DNA of 64,000 bases, taken from Neobacillus niacini (GTDB lineage Bacteria; Bacillota; Bacilli; Bacillales; Cytobacillaceae). The stretch lies in assembly GCF_000759675.1 (NCBI RefSeq), contig NZ_BAWM01000086.1, positions 130,828 to 194,827 on the forward strand, given 5' to 3'. The notes under the pieces were generated by a model that worked only from the letters and a program-made list of their open reading frames with translations, was not told the origin of the DNA and searched no databases. The translations under genes were made by a program, and so were the position numbers. Below are positions 41,783-51,344 of this stretch, one piece after another (within the stretch, counting starts at the first letter, position 1; each line of letters opens with the position of its first letter).

Positions 41783-42317
41783 TTTTACCTCCTTATACAG
41801 TCAAGAGAAAAGGTTTTACCAAGCAAATGGCCTATGTATACCCGCTGCAAAATCGAATCTAACTCCAGGGATAACCAGTCCAAAGTCACAAACCGTTCTC
41901 AAAAAAAGACCTTAATTTAACCTTTTTAATAGTTTTCAACCCATTGTGGCTGGTACTAAATAACTATTCATTCTTTACACTGAAAATTCCTTTCTTTCCC
42001 ACTTAACGACAGCATATTATTTATCGAGTATTTCTATTTAAATATGACAAAATACTTGGTTGATAGATTTTTAAAGTGGGAAAAAAGACTCGATTTGATA
42101 CGATAGTTATCTATTATTAACCTTATATCGAACGAACCTAGGCATATCGAACGAACCTAGGCGCAAAGAATAAATTTGATGTCGAAATTATTCATTGAAT
42201 AACAGTTTTAAGCTAAAGGAGAATTAGATTTATTTTTATTCATAAATCATGCTATAGTAAATTGACCATTTAGGATTCTATTCTAAAAAAGCTTTTTTTA
42301 TTTAAAGGATGAAAACA
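41783..42317. other. 535-bp intergenic region with a tandem repeat
   Basis: Between divergent genes. It holds the promoter of the oxidase pair, the tandem 19-bp repeat at 42125-42162 and the upstream region of the helicase gene. A 95-codon plus-strand frame at 41628-41915 is mostly antisense to the oxidase gene and is not called. Confidence 0.5.
42125..42162. repeat. Perfect tandem 19-bp direct repeat
   Basis: ATATCGAACGAACCTAGGC occurs twice head to tail (42125-42143, 42144-42162). Each unit contains a doubled CGAA and a CCTAGG palindrome. It lies about 155 bp upstream of the helicase gene. Function unknown. Confidence 0.85.
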
Positions 42318-44561
42318 ATGACCAAGACAGTTTTGTATATCAAAGAGTGGCAGCAGGCACTCCAAAATGAAATCATTTACCTAAAAAAATATGGCAGCAA
42401 CAAATATAGAGTGACAAATGGCAGGCAGCTGTCCAATGATGGCTTGTTTACCTATTATTTTGACACTGCCTTTTCATTAAAAATACCAGTTGGATCTTCC
42501 ATCACGATTGTATGGGGTGGAGTAAAACAGGGGGGACGGACACTTTCTTCTGAGGGGAAGGGAATCATTGTTCAATTAGAGCAATCGTTAGGCGATTTAA
42601 TCCCTGAAGCCTATATTTATCACGATCCTTGGGAACTGCTTGAACAACTCATCGAACGGTTAGATGAAATGAACAAAAGTAAGCAAAAAAGAGTAAGAGT
42701 GAATCGATTAATGAACCCTTCCATGCCAGCGAAGCATCCCGAAGAAAAGATTAAGAGCAATGTCCATGAGTTAGTTTTACGCTCAAAATACAACCCCGTC
42801 ACCTTCGTGTGGGGACCGCCTGGAACCGGTAAAACCTATACCCTAGCAAGGGTCGCAGCAAATAAATATTTTCAAGAAAAAACGGTCCTTATTCTTTCAC
42901 ATAGTAATCAAGCGGTGGATGTATTAATAAGTGAAATTTCAGCTTTTATTAAAAAGAAAGACCGCTTTCGAGAAGGGGATGTGCTTCGTTACGGAACGAA
43001 TACAGGAGTGGCAGAGGATAGCCAAGAAGCGCTTACGACGAGTCAGCTCCTTCAGAAACAGGAACACAGTCTAGTTGAAGATAAAGAGGCATTAATAGAA
43101 GAAAGAAAAAACCTAAAACAGGATTTAGCCCGTTCCTTTAGTAAACGAGATTCTAATCAGCTATTGGAGCTTGAGAAAAAGATTGCAAGAGTACTTGAAA
43201 AAATAAGACAAAAGGAAGTAGAGCTTGTAAAAGACGCTTTTATTGTCGGGGCCACCCTTGCTAAAGCAGCTAGTGATCCTGCAATTTATGGAAAGGAATA
43301 CAACGTTGTCATTCTCGATGAAGCAAGTATGGCGTATGTACCACAGGCAGCATTTGCAGCTACACTTGGAAAACGAGTGATCATATGCGGAGATTTTAAA
43401 CAATTACCGCCCATTTCCTCCTCAAGGGACCCACTCGTAACAAAATGGTTGAAAGAGGATGTTTTTCATCGAGCTGGTGTGGTGGATTGGGTTGAGGCAG
43501 GAAAGCTCCATCCACATTTATTTCTATTAAAAAATCAACGCAGGATGCATCCAGACATCTCTGCTTTTACTAATCAATACATTTATCATTCTCTTGTAGG
43601 AGATCATGAAAGTGTCTTAAATAGCAGGAACCAAATAGTAGAACAAGCACCTTTTCAAGGGCGTGCGGCAATCCTTTTAGATACAAGCTATATGGGAGCT
43701 TTTTGTCTGAATGAAAATACATCAAATTCTAGGTCAAATCTATGGCAGGCTCTGATTTCTTTTCAATTGATTCATGAATCCTACATAGGAGGTGCCCGTT
43801 CGATTGGATATGTAGCGCCTTACCGAGCACAAGCCAATCTAATGGATCTTTTACTAGAGGACTTATATGAAAAAGAAAAGTTAACGGCAGATATCGTCTC
43901 TGCTACTGTTCACCGCTTTCAAGGCAGTGAGAGAGATGTCATGATCTTTGATACAGTCGATTGCGATCCACAGGAACGTGCGGGGATGCTATTAACTGGA
44001 AAAGATAGTGAACGGCTTATTAATGTTGCGATTACGAGAACAAAAGGAAAATTCATTCATGTCTGTAATTTTGCTTTTATTCGTAAGCATGTATACAATC
44101 GGAAAACCATTAGACAGCTCGTCGAACATCAAGAGAGACATCAGCAAAGTGTAAAAACGAAAGATATTGGCACCTGGATAAAGCATCAACTTCCTAGATT
44201 ACAATGGATACATGCACTAAAATTAGAGCAGGTCATTAAGGACCTACAATCTGCCCGTTCTTCGATTGTTATTTCCTTACCTGTAAATATTGAATTATCT
44301 GAGCAATGGAAAGTTGCTTTAGTAAACCGTCTTCCATCGGTAAAGTTAACCATTATTTCTGAAAAGTCCTGGCCAGAATTACAGCCAACCTATTGGCAGG
44401 AGGAAGGATGGACCTTTCCCTTTGTCATCATCGACCAGCACATTCTGTGGCTCGGATTACCATTAGAAAGAGGAAAAGGGATTCAGCCACCCTATATCGC
44501 AGCAAGACTAGATTCGGAAAAGGTGTGCGAAAACTTGGTTGCACAATATTTAACGACTTAA
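42318..44561 (+). CDS. SF1 (UPF1/DNA2-like) helicase with C-terminal PLD-like region
   Basis: This 747-aa protein starts at ATG 42318, for which AAAGGAT is well spaced; the ATG at 42309 overlaps that site. Walker A is GPPGTGKTYT (about residue 169). Motif II is VVILDEASMA, followed by GDFKQLPP and QRRMHPDISAFTN. The C-terminal RecA lobe has ATVHRFQGSERDVMIFDTVD and the LINVAITRTKGK motif VI. A charged coiled-coil (about 235-300) interrupts domain 1, as in UPF1-type helicases. The last 120 residues (ARSSIVISLPVNIELSEQW onward) look like a phospholipase-D-like fold without a clear HKD catalytic motif. It probably acts on DNA or RNA; the exact role is unknown. No partner genes. Confidence 0.87.
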   Translation: MTKTVLYIKEWQQALQNEIIYLKKYGSNKYRVTNGRQLSNDGLFTYYFDTAFSLKIPVGSSITIVWGGVKQGGRTLSSEGKGIIVQLEQSLGDLIPEAYIYHDPWELLEQLIERLDEMNKSKQKRVRVNRLMNPSMPAKHPEEKIKSNVHELVLRSKYNPVTFVWGPPGTGKTYTLARVAANKYFQEKTVLILSHSNQAVDVLISEISAFIKKKDRFREGDVLRYGTNTGVAEDSQEALTTSQLLQKQEHSLVEDKEALIEERKNLKQDLARSFSKRDSNQLLELEKKIARVLEKIRQKEVELVKDAFIVGATLAKAASDPAIYGKEYNVVILDEASMAYVPQAAFAATLGKRVIICGDFKQLPPISSSRDPLVTKWLKEDVFHRAGVVDWVEAGKLHPHLFLLKNQRRMHPDISAFTNQYIYHSLVGDHESVLNSRNQIVEQAPFQGRAAILLDTSYMGAFCLNENTSNSRSNLWQALISFQLIHESYIGGARSIGYVAPYRAQANLMDLLLEDLYEKEKLTADIVSATVHRFQGSERDVMIFDTVDCDPQERAGMLLTGKDSERLINVAITRTKGKFIHVCNFAFIRKHVYNRKTIRQLVEHQERHQQSVKTKDIGTWIKHQLPRLQWIHALKLEQVIKDLQSARSSIVISLPVNIELSEQWKVALVNRLPSVKLTIISEKSWPELQPTYWQEEGWTFPFVIIDQHILWLGLPLERGKGIQPPYIAARLDSEKVCENLVAQYLTT

Positions 44562-44598
44562 ATTATCTAAATAAAATTTTAATTTTCTAAAAACAATC

Positions 44599-44627
44599 TT
44601 GACATTTTGTTCTTTTCTATAGATAAT
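44599..44627 (+). promoter_or_regulatory. SigA promoter of the proBA T-box leader
   Basis: TTGACA (44599-44604), 17-nt spacer and GATAAT (44622-44627). The transcript would start near 44634 and read through the T-box. Confidence 0.75.
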
Positions 44628-44633
44628 GAATAA

Positions 44634-44874
44634 AATTACAAATTGTTAATCGTATGGGATTAGTAAACTTGGGAACGTGAAAGAGAGTGAAACCCAAAGG
44701 CTGTAAGGTTTCTCACGGGAAAAAGATTGAACCTGCCCCTGCTAGCTGCTTATGCAAACATAAGCCGTTTTTCCTCGTTACGGATTCAAAGTGGATGCTT
44801 TTGCATCAATTAAGGTGGTACCGCGGAAACGATTCTTCCGTCCTTTTTATAGGGACAGAAGAGTCGTTTTTTTA
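44634..44874 (+). promoter_or_regulatory. T-box riboswitch leader of proBA
   Basis: The conserved T-box motif AAGGTGGTACCGCGG is at 44812-44826. It is followed by a terminator hairpin (44829-44867: ACGATTCTTCCGTCC with its G-U-containing complement) and a T-tract. Upstream are a stem-I-like region (GTGAAACC with GGTTTCTCAC, 44679-44715) and two hairpins (GCTTATG/CATAAGC and GATGC/GCATC). A CCT triplet at 44732-44734, followed by G, is a candidate proline specifier. Uncharged tRNA-Pro would stabilise the antiterminator and switch on proBA. Confidence 0.88.
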
Positions 44875-44900
44875 TTTTTTTAAAGAGAGGTAAGAGTAAG

Positions 44901-46013
44901 ATGAAGAAACAACTCGTCGTTGTAAAAATAGGTAGCAGCTCGCTGACAACTGCTTCAGGAACGATATCTGAAGAGAAAATTCAGGATCATGTCGAGGCAC
45001 TTGCCCGCTTAAAAGAACAAGGGCATGATGTCATCCTCATTTCATCAGGTGCAGTAGCAGCAGGCTTTGGAGCACTAGGGTACCCGACCCGCCCGAAAAC
45101 TGTTGCAGGAAAGCAGGCAGCTGCTGCAGTTGGGCAGGGACTATTGATGCAGCATTATATTTTACAATTTAAAGAGTTTGGTATTGTACCAGCCCAAATT
45201 TTATTAACGAGAGAGGATTTTTATAGCCTTGAGCGGTTTCACAATCTATACAGTACGATATCTGAGCTGCTTCAAAGGGGAGTTATGCCTATTATCAATG
45301 AAAACGATTCTGTGTCGATTGAGGAATTAACCTTTGGTGACAATGATATGCTTTCCGCGCTTGTAAGTGGATTTTTACATGCGAATGCTTTGATTATCTT
45401 AACGGATGTAAATGGTTTATATAACGGTAATCCAAAAGTAGTAAAGGATGCAAAGAAGGTTGATTTTATCCCAAGGGTTAATGACGAACTCCTTGACGCT
45501 GCAGGAGGTAGTGGTTCATCCGTTGGAACAGGGGGGATGAAATCCAAGCTAATGGCAGCGAAAAAAGCTCTTTCCTTCGGGGTTAGTGTCTTTGTCGGGA
45601 CGGGTCAAGGAAAGGAAAAGCTCTCCAATATTTTAGAGGGTAAAGGGGACGGAACCTATATTGGAGGATCTTTCCAAACTCAAATGCAAAAGAAAAAGCA
45701 ATGGATTGCTTTTCATTCTCACACAGCTGGCATAGTGGAAATTGATGAAGGAGCCGAAGCCGCAATTGTTACAAACGGGAAAAGTCTACTGCCTGTTGGT
45801 GTAACGAACGTTATCGGTGATTTTAATGCAATGGATGTTGTTGAGGTTCACAATCAAAAAGGTGAATTGATTGGTAAAGGACAAATCTATTATTCTGCAA
45901 AAAATCTACAAATGGTAAAAGGGTTGCCTGGTGAGAAAACGAGAAATTTTTCAATCAATAAAAGAGCAGAAGTGATTCATCGTAATAACTGGGTCATTCT
46001 GCCGGAGGAGTGA
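44901..46013 (+). CDS. proB: Glutamate 5-kinase
   Basis: This 370-aa enzyme phosphorylates glutamate, the first step of proline synthesis. The amino-acid kinase domain (1-255) begins VVKIGSSSLT and contains the SSGAVAAG, NENDSVSIEELTFGDNDMLSALVSG and GGMKSKLMAAKKA motifs. A C-terminal PUA domain (about 275-365) is present, as in E. coli and B. subtilis ProB. Feedback control by proline is expected for the family. It is under the T-box leader and overlaps the proA SD. Confidence 0.95.
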   Translation: MKKQLVVVKIGSSSLTTASGTISEEKIQDHVEALARLKEQGHDVILISSGAVAAGFGALGYPTRPKTVAGKQAAAAVGQGLLMQHYILQFKEFGIVPAQILLTREDFYSLERFHNLYSTISELLQRGVMPIINENDSVSIEELTFGDNDMLSALVSGFLHANALIILTDVNGLYNGNPKVVKDAKKVDFIPRVNDELLDAAGGSGSSVGTGGMKSKLMAAKKALSFGVSVFVGTGQGKEKLSNILEGKGDGTYIGGSFQTQMQKKKQWIAFHSHTAGIVEIDEGAEAAIVTNGKSLLPVGVTNVIGDFNAMDVVEVHNQKGELIGKGQIYYSAKNLQMVKGLPGEKTRNFSINKRAEVIHRNNWVILPEE

Positions 46014-46021
46014 ATTTTACT

Positions 46022-47263
46022 ATGAGTGAATTACTTGAAAAAGCTATAAAACTAAGGTCAGCATCCAAGGCGCTTGCTATTCTCTCAACAGAAGAGAAAA
46101 ATAAAGCCTTAGCGAAGATGGCTGACAGATTATTAAGTGAGAAGGAATTGATTCTAACAGAAAACGCTAAGGATATTCGAACAGGAGAGGAAAAAGGATT
46201 TACCCCTTCTTTGTTGGACCGGTTATTGCTTACAGAGGAAAGGATTGAACAGATTGTGGAAGGGATTCGCCAATTAATCAATCTCGAAGATCCAATCGGT
46301 GAAACCATTGAAGCATGGGAGCGCCCAAATGGTCTACAGATTCATACTGTTCGCGTTCCGCTTGGTGTCATTGGAATGGTATATGAGGCTCGTCCGAATG
46401 TAACCGTGGATGCGGGAAGCCTATGTTTAAAAGCGGGTAATGCTGTTCTGTTAAGAGGCAGTACCTCAGCCCTTCATTCCAACAAAGCACTTGTGCAGGT
46501 AATGCGTGATGGTCTAGCTGAAAGTAAGATACCAGCAGATGCAGTTCAGTTGCTCGAGGATACGAGCAGGGAAACGGCTTCACAAATGTTTAAGCTGAAT
46601 CAATATCTCGATGTCCTGATTCCCCGTGGAGGTGCAGGTTTGATTCAATCCGTAATTGAAAATGCGACCGTACCTGTGCTTGAAACGGGTGTTGGGAATT
46701 GTCATTTATTCATTGATGAAACCGCACAAAAACAAATGGCCATTGATATTACTTTTAATGCAAAAATGCACCGTCCTTCTGTTTGTAATGCAGCGGAAAC
46801 CTTGCTTCTTAATGAAAATTGGCCATATATATCTGAGATACTTCATTCTTTAAAGGAAAAAGGCGTGGAGCTTAGAGGTGATGAAGAGCTGGCGAACCAT
46901 TATCCATTTGTAAAAAAAGCGACTGAAGAGGATTGGAAGGTGGAATTCTTAGCGCCGATTTTAGCAGTGAAATTGGTAAAGAATGTGAAGGATGCCATCC
47001 AACATATCGACGTATACGGTACAAAGCATTCGGAAGCAATCATCAGTGAAAATGATGAAAATGTACGGTTATTCTTCCAGGCTGTGGATGCCGCAGTTGT
47101 CTATCATAATGCATCCACCCGTTTTACCGACGGGGAACAATTTGGTTATGGGGCTGAAATTGGGATTAGTACACAAAAACTGCATGCACGCGGACCAATG
47201 GGGCTTAGGGCAATCACTACTTCGAAGGCAATTGTCAAGGGTACAGGACAAATTCGTTCATAA
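46022..47263 (+). CDS. proA: Gamma-glutamyl phosphate reductase
   Basis: This 413-aa NADPH-dependent reductase converts glutamyl-5-phosphate to the semialdehyde, the second step of proline synthesis. The catalytic Cys lies in MHRPSVCNAAETLL (about residue 250). The blocks GVIGMVYEARPNVTVDAGSLCLKAGNAVLLRG and STRFTDGEQFGYGAEIGIST are intact. The ATG at 46022 has SD GGAGGAG at 46004-46010; a GTG at 46010 is overlapping that SD and disfavoured. No proC or proI is adjacent. Confidence 0.95.
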   Translation: MSELLEKAIKLRSASKALAILSTEEKNKALAKMADRLLSEKELILTENAKDIRTGEEKGFTPSLLDRLLLTEERIEQIVEGIRQLINLEDPIGETIEAWERPNGLQIHTVRVPLGVIGMVYEARPNVTVDAGSLCLKAGNAVLLRGSTSALHSNKALVQVMRDGLAESKIPADAVQLLEDTSRETASQMFKLNQYLDVLIPRGGAGLIQSVIENATVPVLETGVGNCHLFIDETAQKQMAIDITFNAKMHRPSVCNAAETLLLNENWPYISEILHSLKEKGVELRGDEELANHYPFVKKATEEDWKVEFLAPILAVKLVKNVKDAIQHIDVYGTKHSEAIISENDENVRLFFQAVDAAVVYHNASTRFTDGEQFGYGAEIGISTQKLHARGPMGLRAITTSKAIVKGTGQIRS

Positions 47264-47268
47264 TAAGT

Positions 47269-47306
47269 AATAGAGAACAAGTGTTATTCTTGTTCTCTAT
47301 TTTTTT
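47269..47306. terminator. Bidirectional terminator between proA and yqcI-like gene
   Basis: AATAGAGAACAAG and CTTGTTCTCTATT (47269-47281, 47289-47301) form a 13-bp perfect stem with a T-tract on the plus strand. It overlaps the last codons of the convergent YqcI-like gene. Confidence 0.85.
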
Positions 47307-48024
47307 TATGAAATGGGCATTTTGATAATGTTGAATCATCATCCCGCAGGAAATATTGTTTCCACTCATAGTTATCGTTTTTTCCATACGTATTTAAATC
47401 CGGATTAATGGTAATAGAATCATAATTGACTAATCGTTCTCGTATCTTGGTTTTTATTTTTTCGGCATGTAAGGGGGAAGATGTGAATTTTTCTAATACC
47501 CATCTAGGGGTAATTGCCAGCATAAAATAGGGAAAATGACGACTATTCCGTTTGATGTGAGAAGGAGTCGCACAGTACATAAAGTATTGTTCACCATGAA
47601 AGCAATATTCCCACATTGGCAGTGTTGGATCGGTTGGAATATTACTAGGCCATTCCACTTCATCCAATTTGCTGAGCTGATTCAGTTGTTTCCAGAACAC
47701 CTGTTCGTATTGTTCTACAGATGAATTGTTGCCTTTTTCTGGTGAAGGTTCAAAAAAAATGATAAGTGATGTATAGGTACCAATTGATTTGTAAATGTTC
47801 GAGTAATCCTTTAGCAAGCTTGCCAATTCATTGCAAGCAATAGGATTTTCCGGATTAGTTACAAATCCAAAGCAAAACCGGTTCAATTGATATCCCATTG
47901 TCGCTGGAATACATGGAAACGGCTTTTCTTTATCCTTCATTCTCTCATCGAATTTATTTAAGGCATCTTTTTGCCATACTTCAAGCTCCATTTGATGAAT
48001 ATTTTCCTTTGTAACTAGATACAT
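47284..48024 (-). CDS. YqcI/YcgG family protein
   Basis: This 246-aa protein of the YqcI/YcgG family begins at ATG 48024 with SD GAGAGGAG; 33 further upstream codons are not supported. Family motifs visible are FPCIPATMGYQLNRFCFGF, a FFEPSPEKG segment, FWKQLNQLSKLDEVEWPSNIPTDP and FHGEQYFMYCATPSHIKRNSRHFPYFML. The C-terminus has CPFHKKN. Function is unestablished; relatives are cytosolic and sometimes linked to haem or guanitoxin-type oxygenases. Convergent with proA and divergent from the helicase gene. Confidence 0.85.
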   Translation of the reverse strand: MYLVTKENIHQMELEVWQKDALNKFDERMKDKEKPFPCIPATMGYQLNRFCFGFVTNPENPIACNELASLLKDYSNIYKSIGTYTSLIIFFEPSPEKGNNSSVEQYEQVFWKQLNQLSKLDEVEWPSNIPTDPTLPMWEYCFHGEQYFMYCATPSHIKRNSRHFPYFMLAITPRWVLEKFTSSPLHAEKIKTKIRERLVNYDSITINPDLNTYGKNDNYEWKQYFLRDDDSTLSKCPFHKKNREQE

Positions 48025-48152
48025 AAATCCGTTCTCCTCTCGATAATAGATTATGCGAGAGTAGATTTTCGAGTGAGTGTCCCAAAATGGTTGGGTTTCT
48101 GTTATAATCAAGAATACAAACATATATTCTTATTTTGGAGCAGGTGATATTC

Positions 48153-50429
48153 TTGTCAAATACCATTCAAATAGCGGTTAGAACGCTTGTGGAACATGTT
48201 TATAGCAGTGGAAGTATTGATTCCAGGTTCAGGTCGCAGTCTACGATGTTAGATGGAACCAGAATTCACCAAAAAATCCAACATACATATCAAGAATCTG
48301 ACCAAAAGGAAGTCTATCTTCGAGCTGAAATCCCTTTTAAAGACCTCCTATTTACGATCGATGGCAGATGTGATGGACTATTGTGTCGAGATGGGGAGGT
48401 TACGATTGATGAAATAAAATCTACCTCCCAGCCGTTAGAAAACCTTGGACAAGAGGGTATTCCTGTTCATTGGGCACAAGCAATAATGTACGCTTATATA
48501 TATGCCAAGGATCATCAGTTGCAAGAAATCTTTGTACAGCTTACCTATGTGCAGGTTGAAAGTGATGAGAAGAGATATTTAAAAAAGTGTTTTACATTTG
48601 AGGAACTAGAGGTTTTTGTTCACGAGGTAGTAGAGAATTATTATCCTTATGCTAAATTACTACATGATCATCGGAAAGAGCGGAATGAAAGTAGTAAACA
48701 ATTGGTTTTCCCTTTTGAATCGTACCGTGCTGGACAAAGGAAACTAGCTGGTGGTGTTTATAAAACGATATCAGAAGAAAAGAGTTTGTTTGTAAAAGCA
48801 CCGACTGGGATTGGTAAGACGATTTCAACCTTTTTTCCTGCTGTCAAAGCAATGGGAGAAGGGTACCTAAACCGTATATTTTATCTTACTGCCAAGACGA
48901 TTACTCGGACGACTGCAGAAGAGGCTGTCGGACGAATGCGATCCTGCGGACTTTTTATGAAATCTGTTACAATTACAGCCAAAGACAAGGTTTGTTTTAA
49001 GGATGAAACAAAATGTCAGAAGGATTATTGTGAGTTTGCGGATGGTTATTATGATCGAATAAATGAAGCGATTTTAGATATCGTATCCAATGAAAGTTGT
49101 ATGAACCGTGAGGTAATCGAAAACTACTCTCGAAAACATACCATTTGTCCTTTTGAATTCTCCATTGATCTTACTTACGTCGCTGACGCTGTCATATGTG
49201 ATTACAATTATATTTTTGACCCACGCGTATCGTTAAAGCGTCTGTTCGAAGAGCAGAAGAAGTCCACACTTTTACTAGTTGATGAAGCCCATAATCTTGT
49301 TGACCGGGGAAGAGAAATGTTCTCTGCCTCGTTAAACAAAGATCTATTTCTTCAATTGAAAAAGGAGTTTAAAGCCTTCAATAAAGTGATTTATGACAGT
49401 GCTAATAAAATTAATTCCTGGTTTATCTCAATGAAAAAGAATAATGGTGAGCAGAATGAATTTACCTTAGAGCAGCTAGACGAAGAATTGATAGTGTGGT
49501 TAAACCAATTTATTGAAGGTGCCGAAACTTTTCTACAAAAAGAAACCTCTCCAAACCTTCTGGAGCTGTACTTCAAGGTGAATGCCTTTCTGAAAATAGT
49601 TGATTTACTTGACAATCACTATATAATCTATGTGGAAAAAAATAAGAATGATGTAACATTAAAGCTATTTTGCATTGACCCATCCAAACTGCTGCAGAAA
49701 ATGGGTAAAGGCTATCGCTCGAAAGTCTTTTTTTCCGCCACGCTTTCACCACTTTCTTATTATCAGGATATTCTTGGAGGGAAAGAGGAGGATTATGTAC
49801 TTTCGATTCCATCACCATTTAAAGAAGAACAGACTGATATTTTTATAAAACCATTATCAACTAGATATCGTGACCGGGAGAGAACGAAGGAGCCAATAGC
49901 ATCCATGATTTATTCCTTAATACAAAATCGGCCAGGTAATTATTTAGTCTTTTTTCCATCCTATCAATATTTACTTGCTATATATGAACAGTTCATAACA
50001 GAATTTCCGGGGGCTAAAACCATACTTCAAGGTGCTGGAATGTCCGAGGAGGAAAGAGAAGCATTTTTGGAGGAGTTCAAACCCAATCAAACAGAGACAC
50101 TGATTGGTTTTGCCGTTCTGGGCGGGGTCTTTTCAGAGGGTGTTGATTTAAAGGGTGACCGGTTAAATGGTGTGGTGGTGATAGGTGTAGGTCTTCCGCA
50201 ACTGTGCTTTGAACGGAATCTTATTAAGGACCATTTCAACAATAAGGAAAAAAGCGGTTATGATTATGCCTATGTATTTCCTGGTATGAATAAGGTATTA
50301 CAGGCTGGTGGAAGGTTAATCCGTTCGGAAGAGGACCATGGGACCATCGTGCTGGTCGACGACCGGTTTTTACAAAGGCGATATCAAGACCTCCTCCCAC
50401 AAGAGTGGCTAAATTTTACGGTCATTTAG
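48153..50429 (+). CDS. PD-(D/E)XK nuclease fused to XPD/DinG-type Fe-S helicase
   Basis: This 758-aa protein is taken from TTG 48153, whose SD AGGTGAT is well placed; a TTG at 48135 has none. Residues 1-180 resemble a Cas4/RecB-type nuclease: IDGRCDGLL followed by VTIDEIKST supplies the D...(D/E)xK residues. Residues 190-758 are an XPD-like SF2 helicase with Walker A KAPTGIGKTIST, four cysteines around DKVCFKDETKCQKDYC and HTICPFE for a 4Fe-4S cluster, DEAH box LLVDEAHNL and the C-terminal GGRLIRSEEDHG motif VI. It probably unwinds and cuts DNA in repair. No operon partner. Confidence 0.88.
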   Translation: MSNTIQIAVRTLVEHVYSSGSIDSRFRSQSTMLDGTRIHQKIQHTYQESDQKEVYLRAEIPFKDLLFTIDGRCDGLLCRDGEVTIDEIKSTSQPLENLGQEGIPVHWAQAIMYAYIYAKDHQLQEIFVQLTYVQVESDEKRYLKKCFTFEELEVFVHEVVENYYPYAKLLHDHRKERNESSKQLVFPFESYRAGQRKLAGGVYKTISEEKSLFVKAPTGIGKTISTFFPAVKAMGEGYLNRIFYLTAKTITRTTAEEAVGRMRSCGLFMKSVTITAKDKVCFKDETKCQKDYCEFADGYYDRINEAILDIVSNESCMNREVIENYSRKHTICPFEFSIDLTYVADAVICDYNYIFDPRVSLKRLFEEQKKSTLLLVDEAHNLVDRGREMFSASLNKDLFLQLKKEFKAFNKVIYDSANKINSWFISMKKNNGEQNEFTLEQLDEELIVWLNQFIEGAETFLQKETSPNLLELYFKVNAFLKIVDLLDNHYIIYVEKNKNDVTLKLFCIDPSKLLQKMGKGYRSKVFFSATLSPLSYYQDILGGKEEDYVLSIPSPFKEEQTDIFIKPLSTRYRDRERTKEPIASMIYSLIQNRPGNYLVFFPSYQYLLAIYEQFITEFPGAKTILQGAGMSEEEREAFLEEFKPNQTETLIGFAVLGGVFSEGVDLKGDRLNGVVVIGVGLPQLCFERNLIKDHFNNKEKSGYDYAYVFPGMNKVLQAGGRLIRSEEDHGTIVLVDDRFLQRRYQDLLPQEWLNFTVI

Positions 50430-50538
50430 TGATTGATGTTTGCATTAACATCTAATTGCATCGAAGTTTGACTATTTACTCTAAATTAATTAAAATTAGA
50501 CTATATAATCTAATTTATTGAAAATGAAGGAGTAAAAG

Positions 50539-51318
50539 ATGAACTTTCCTATATCAATTTTTATTCTAGATGTAAGTAACTCTTCTTCCTCGGATATGGG
50601 AGAAGAATTGACTAACTACTTAGATGAGCTGGTAAACAGGATTAATGTTTGGACGAAGGATTTCGGGCACTGTAAGGTAAAGCACCGTGCGGGTGATGAA
50701 ATTATTTTTGTCGGTTATGGATATTCAACTGCCTATATTATTGCTTTTTTTATTAGCCGGGTTTGGAAATATAGTGACCATACTCCTTATTTTGGTTTGT
50801 CCTTTGGTGACAGTGACAGAGAGTTAGAAGAAGTGGACATTGAGAAGTGGATTCACCCCTTGATTAAGCAGGCAAGATATGCGAATGATTTAATAAAACA
50901 TGAGCAAGTAAGACCGATATTTAAATTCGAACTTGATCAATTTTATCAAAATTCTGCACTCTTTCCATATAACCAGTTTCGATATGAGTTAGAGGTATTA
51001 ATCAATTCGTTATTACGGTTACAGATGACGATGATAAAGGAGCAAACTCCTATCCAGGATCAAGTTTGTACATATTACCTCATTTTGCAGCAGCAAAAAG
51101 CAGTAGCCGCACTACTCGGAAAAACTGCACCGACGATCTCAAGTCACTATAAAAAAGGGAAATGCGAAGTAATAATAAATGTTTTTAATGAATTGATTAC
51201 CATTCTTGATTCGCTACAGGAAAAATCTTATACTGATAATCCTGAAAAAACAACATCAAAAAGTGTATCTTTAATGGAATCAATCAGAAATCATTTAAAA
51301 GAAATAATAAATTTATAA
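50539..51318 (+). CDS. SatD-like protein with C-terminal helix-turn-helix
   Basis: This 259-aa protein resembles the SatD family. The N-terminal part (FILDVSNSSSSD..., KHRAGDEIIFVGYG) looks like a nucleotide-cyclase-like alpha/beta fold without its catalytic residues. The C-terminal part contains a helix-turn-helix-like segment (QKAVAALLGKTAPTISSHYKKGK, about 193-215). It may therefore be a sensor with DNA binding. It starts 26 bp before the DUF3307 gene, a pairing I recall in Bacillus and other genomes. SD AAGGAG. Function unknown. Confidence 0.65.
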   Translation: MNFPISIFILDVSNSSSSDMGEELTNYLDELVNRINVWTKDFGHCKVKHRAGDEIIFVGYGYSTAYIIAFFISRVWKYSDHTPYFGLSFGDSDRELEEVDIEKWIHPLIKQARYANDLIKHEQVRPIFKFELDQFYQNSALFPYNQFRYELEVLINSLLRLQMTMIKEQTPIQDQVCTYYLILQQQKAVAALLGKTAPTISSHYKKGKCEVIINVFNELITILDSLQEKSYTDNPEKTTSKSVSLMESIRNHLKEIINL

Positions 51319-51344
51319 AGTAATACCCGTAGAGAGGAGTATAC

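Noticed and set aside
41628..41915. 95-aa plus-strand frame
   Set aside because: Largely antisense to the Tat-signal oxidase gene and without an SD.
44687..44893. 68-aa frame inside the proBA leader
   Set aside because: Covers T-box structural elements and terminator; it has no SD and no homology.
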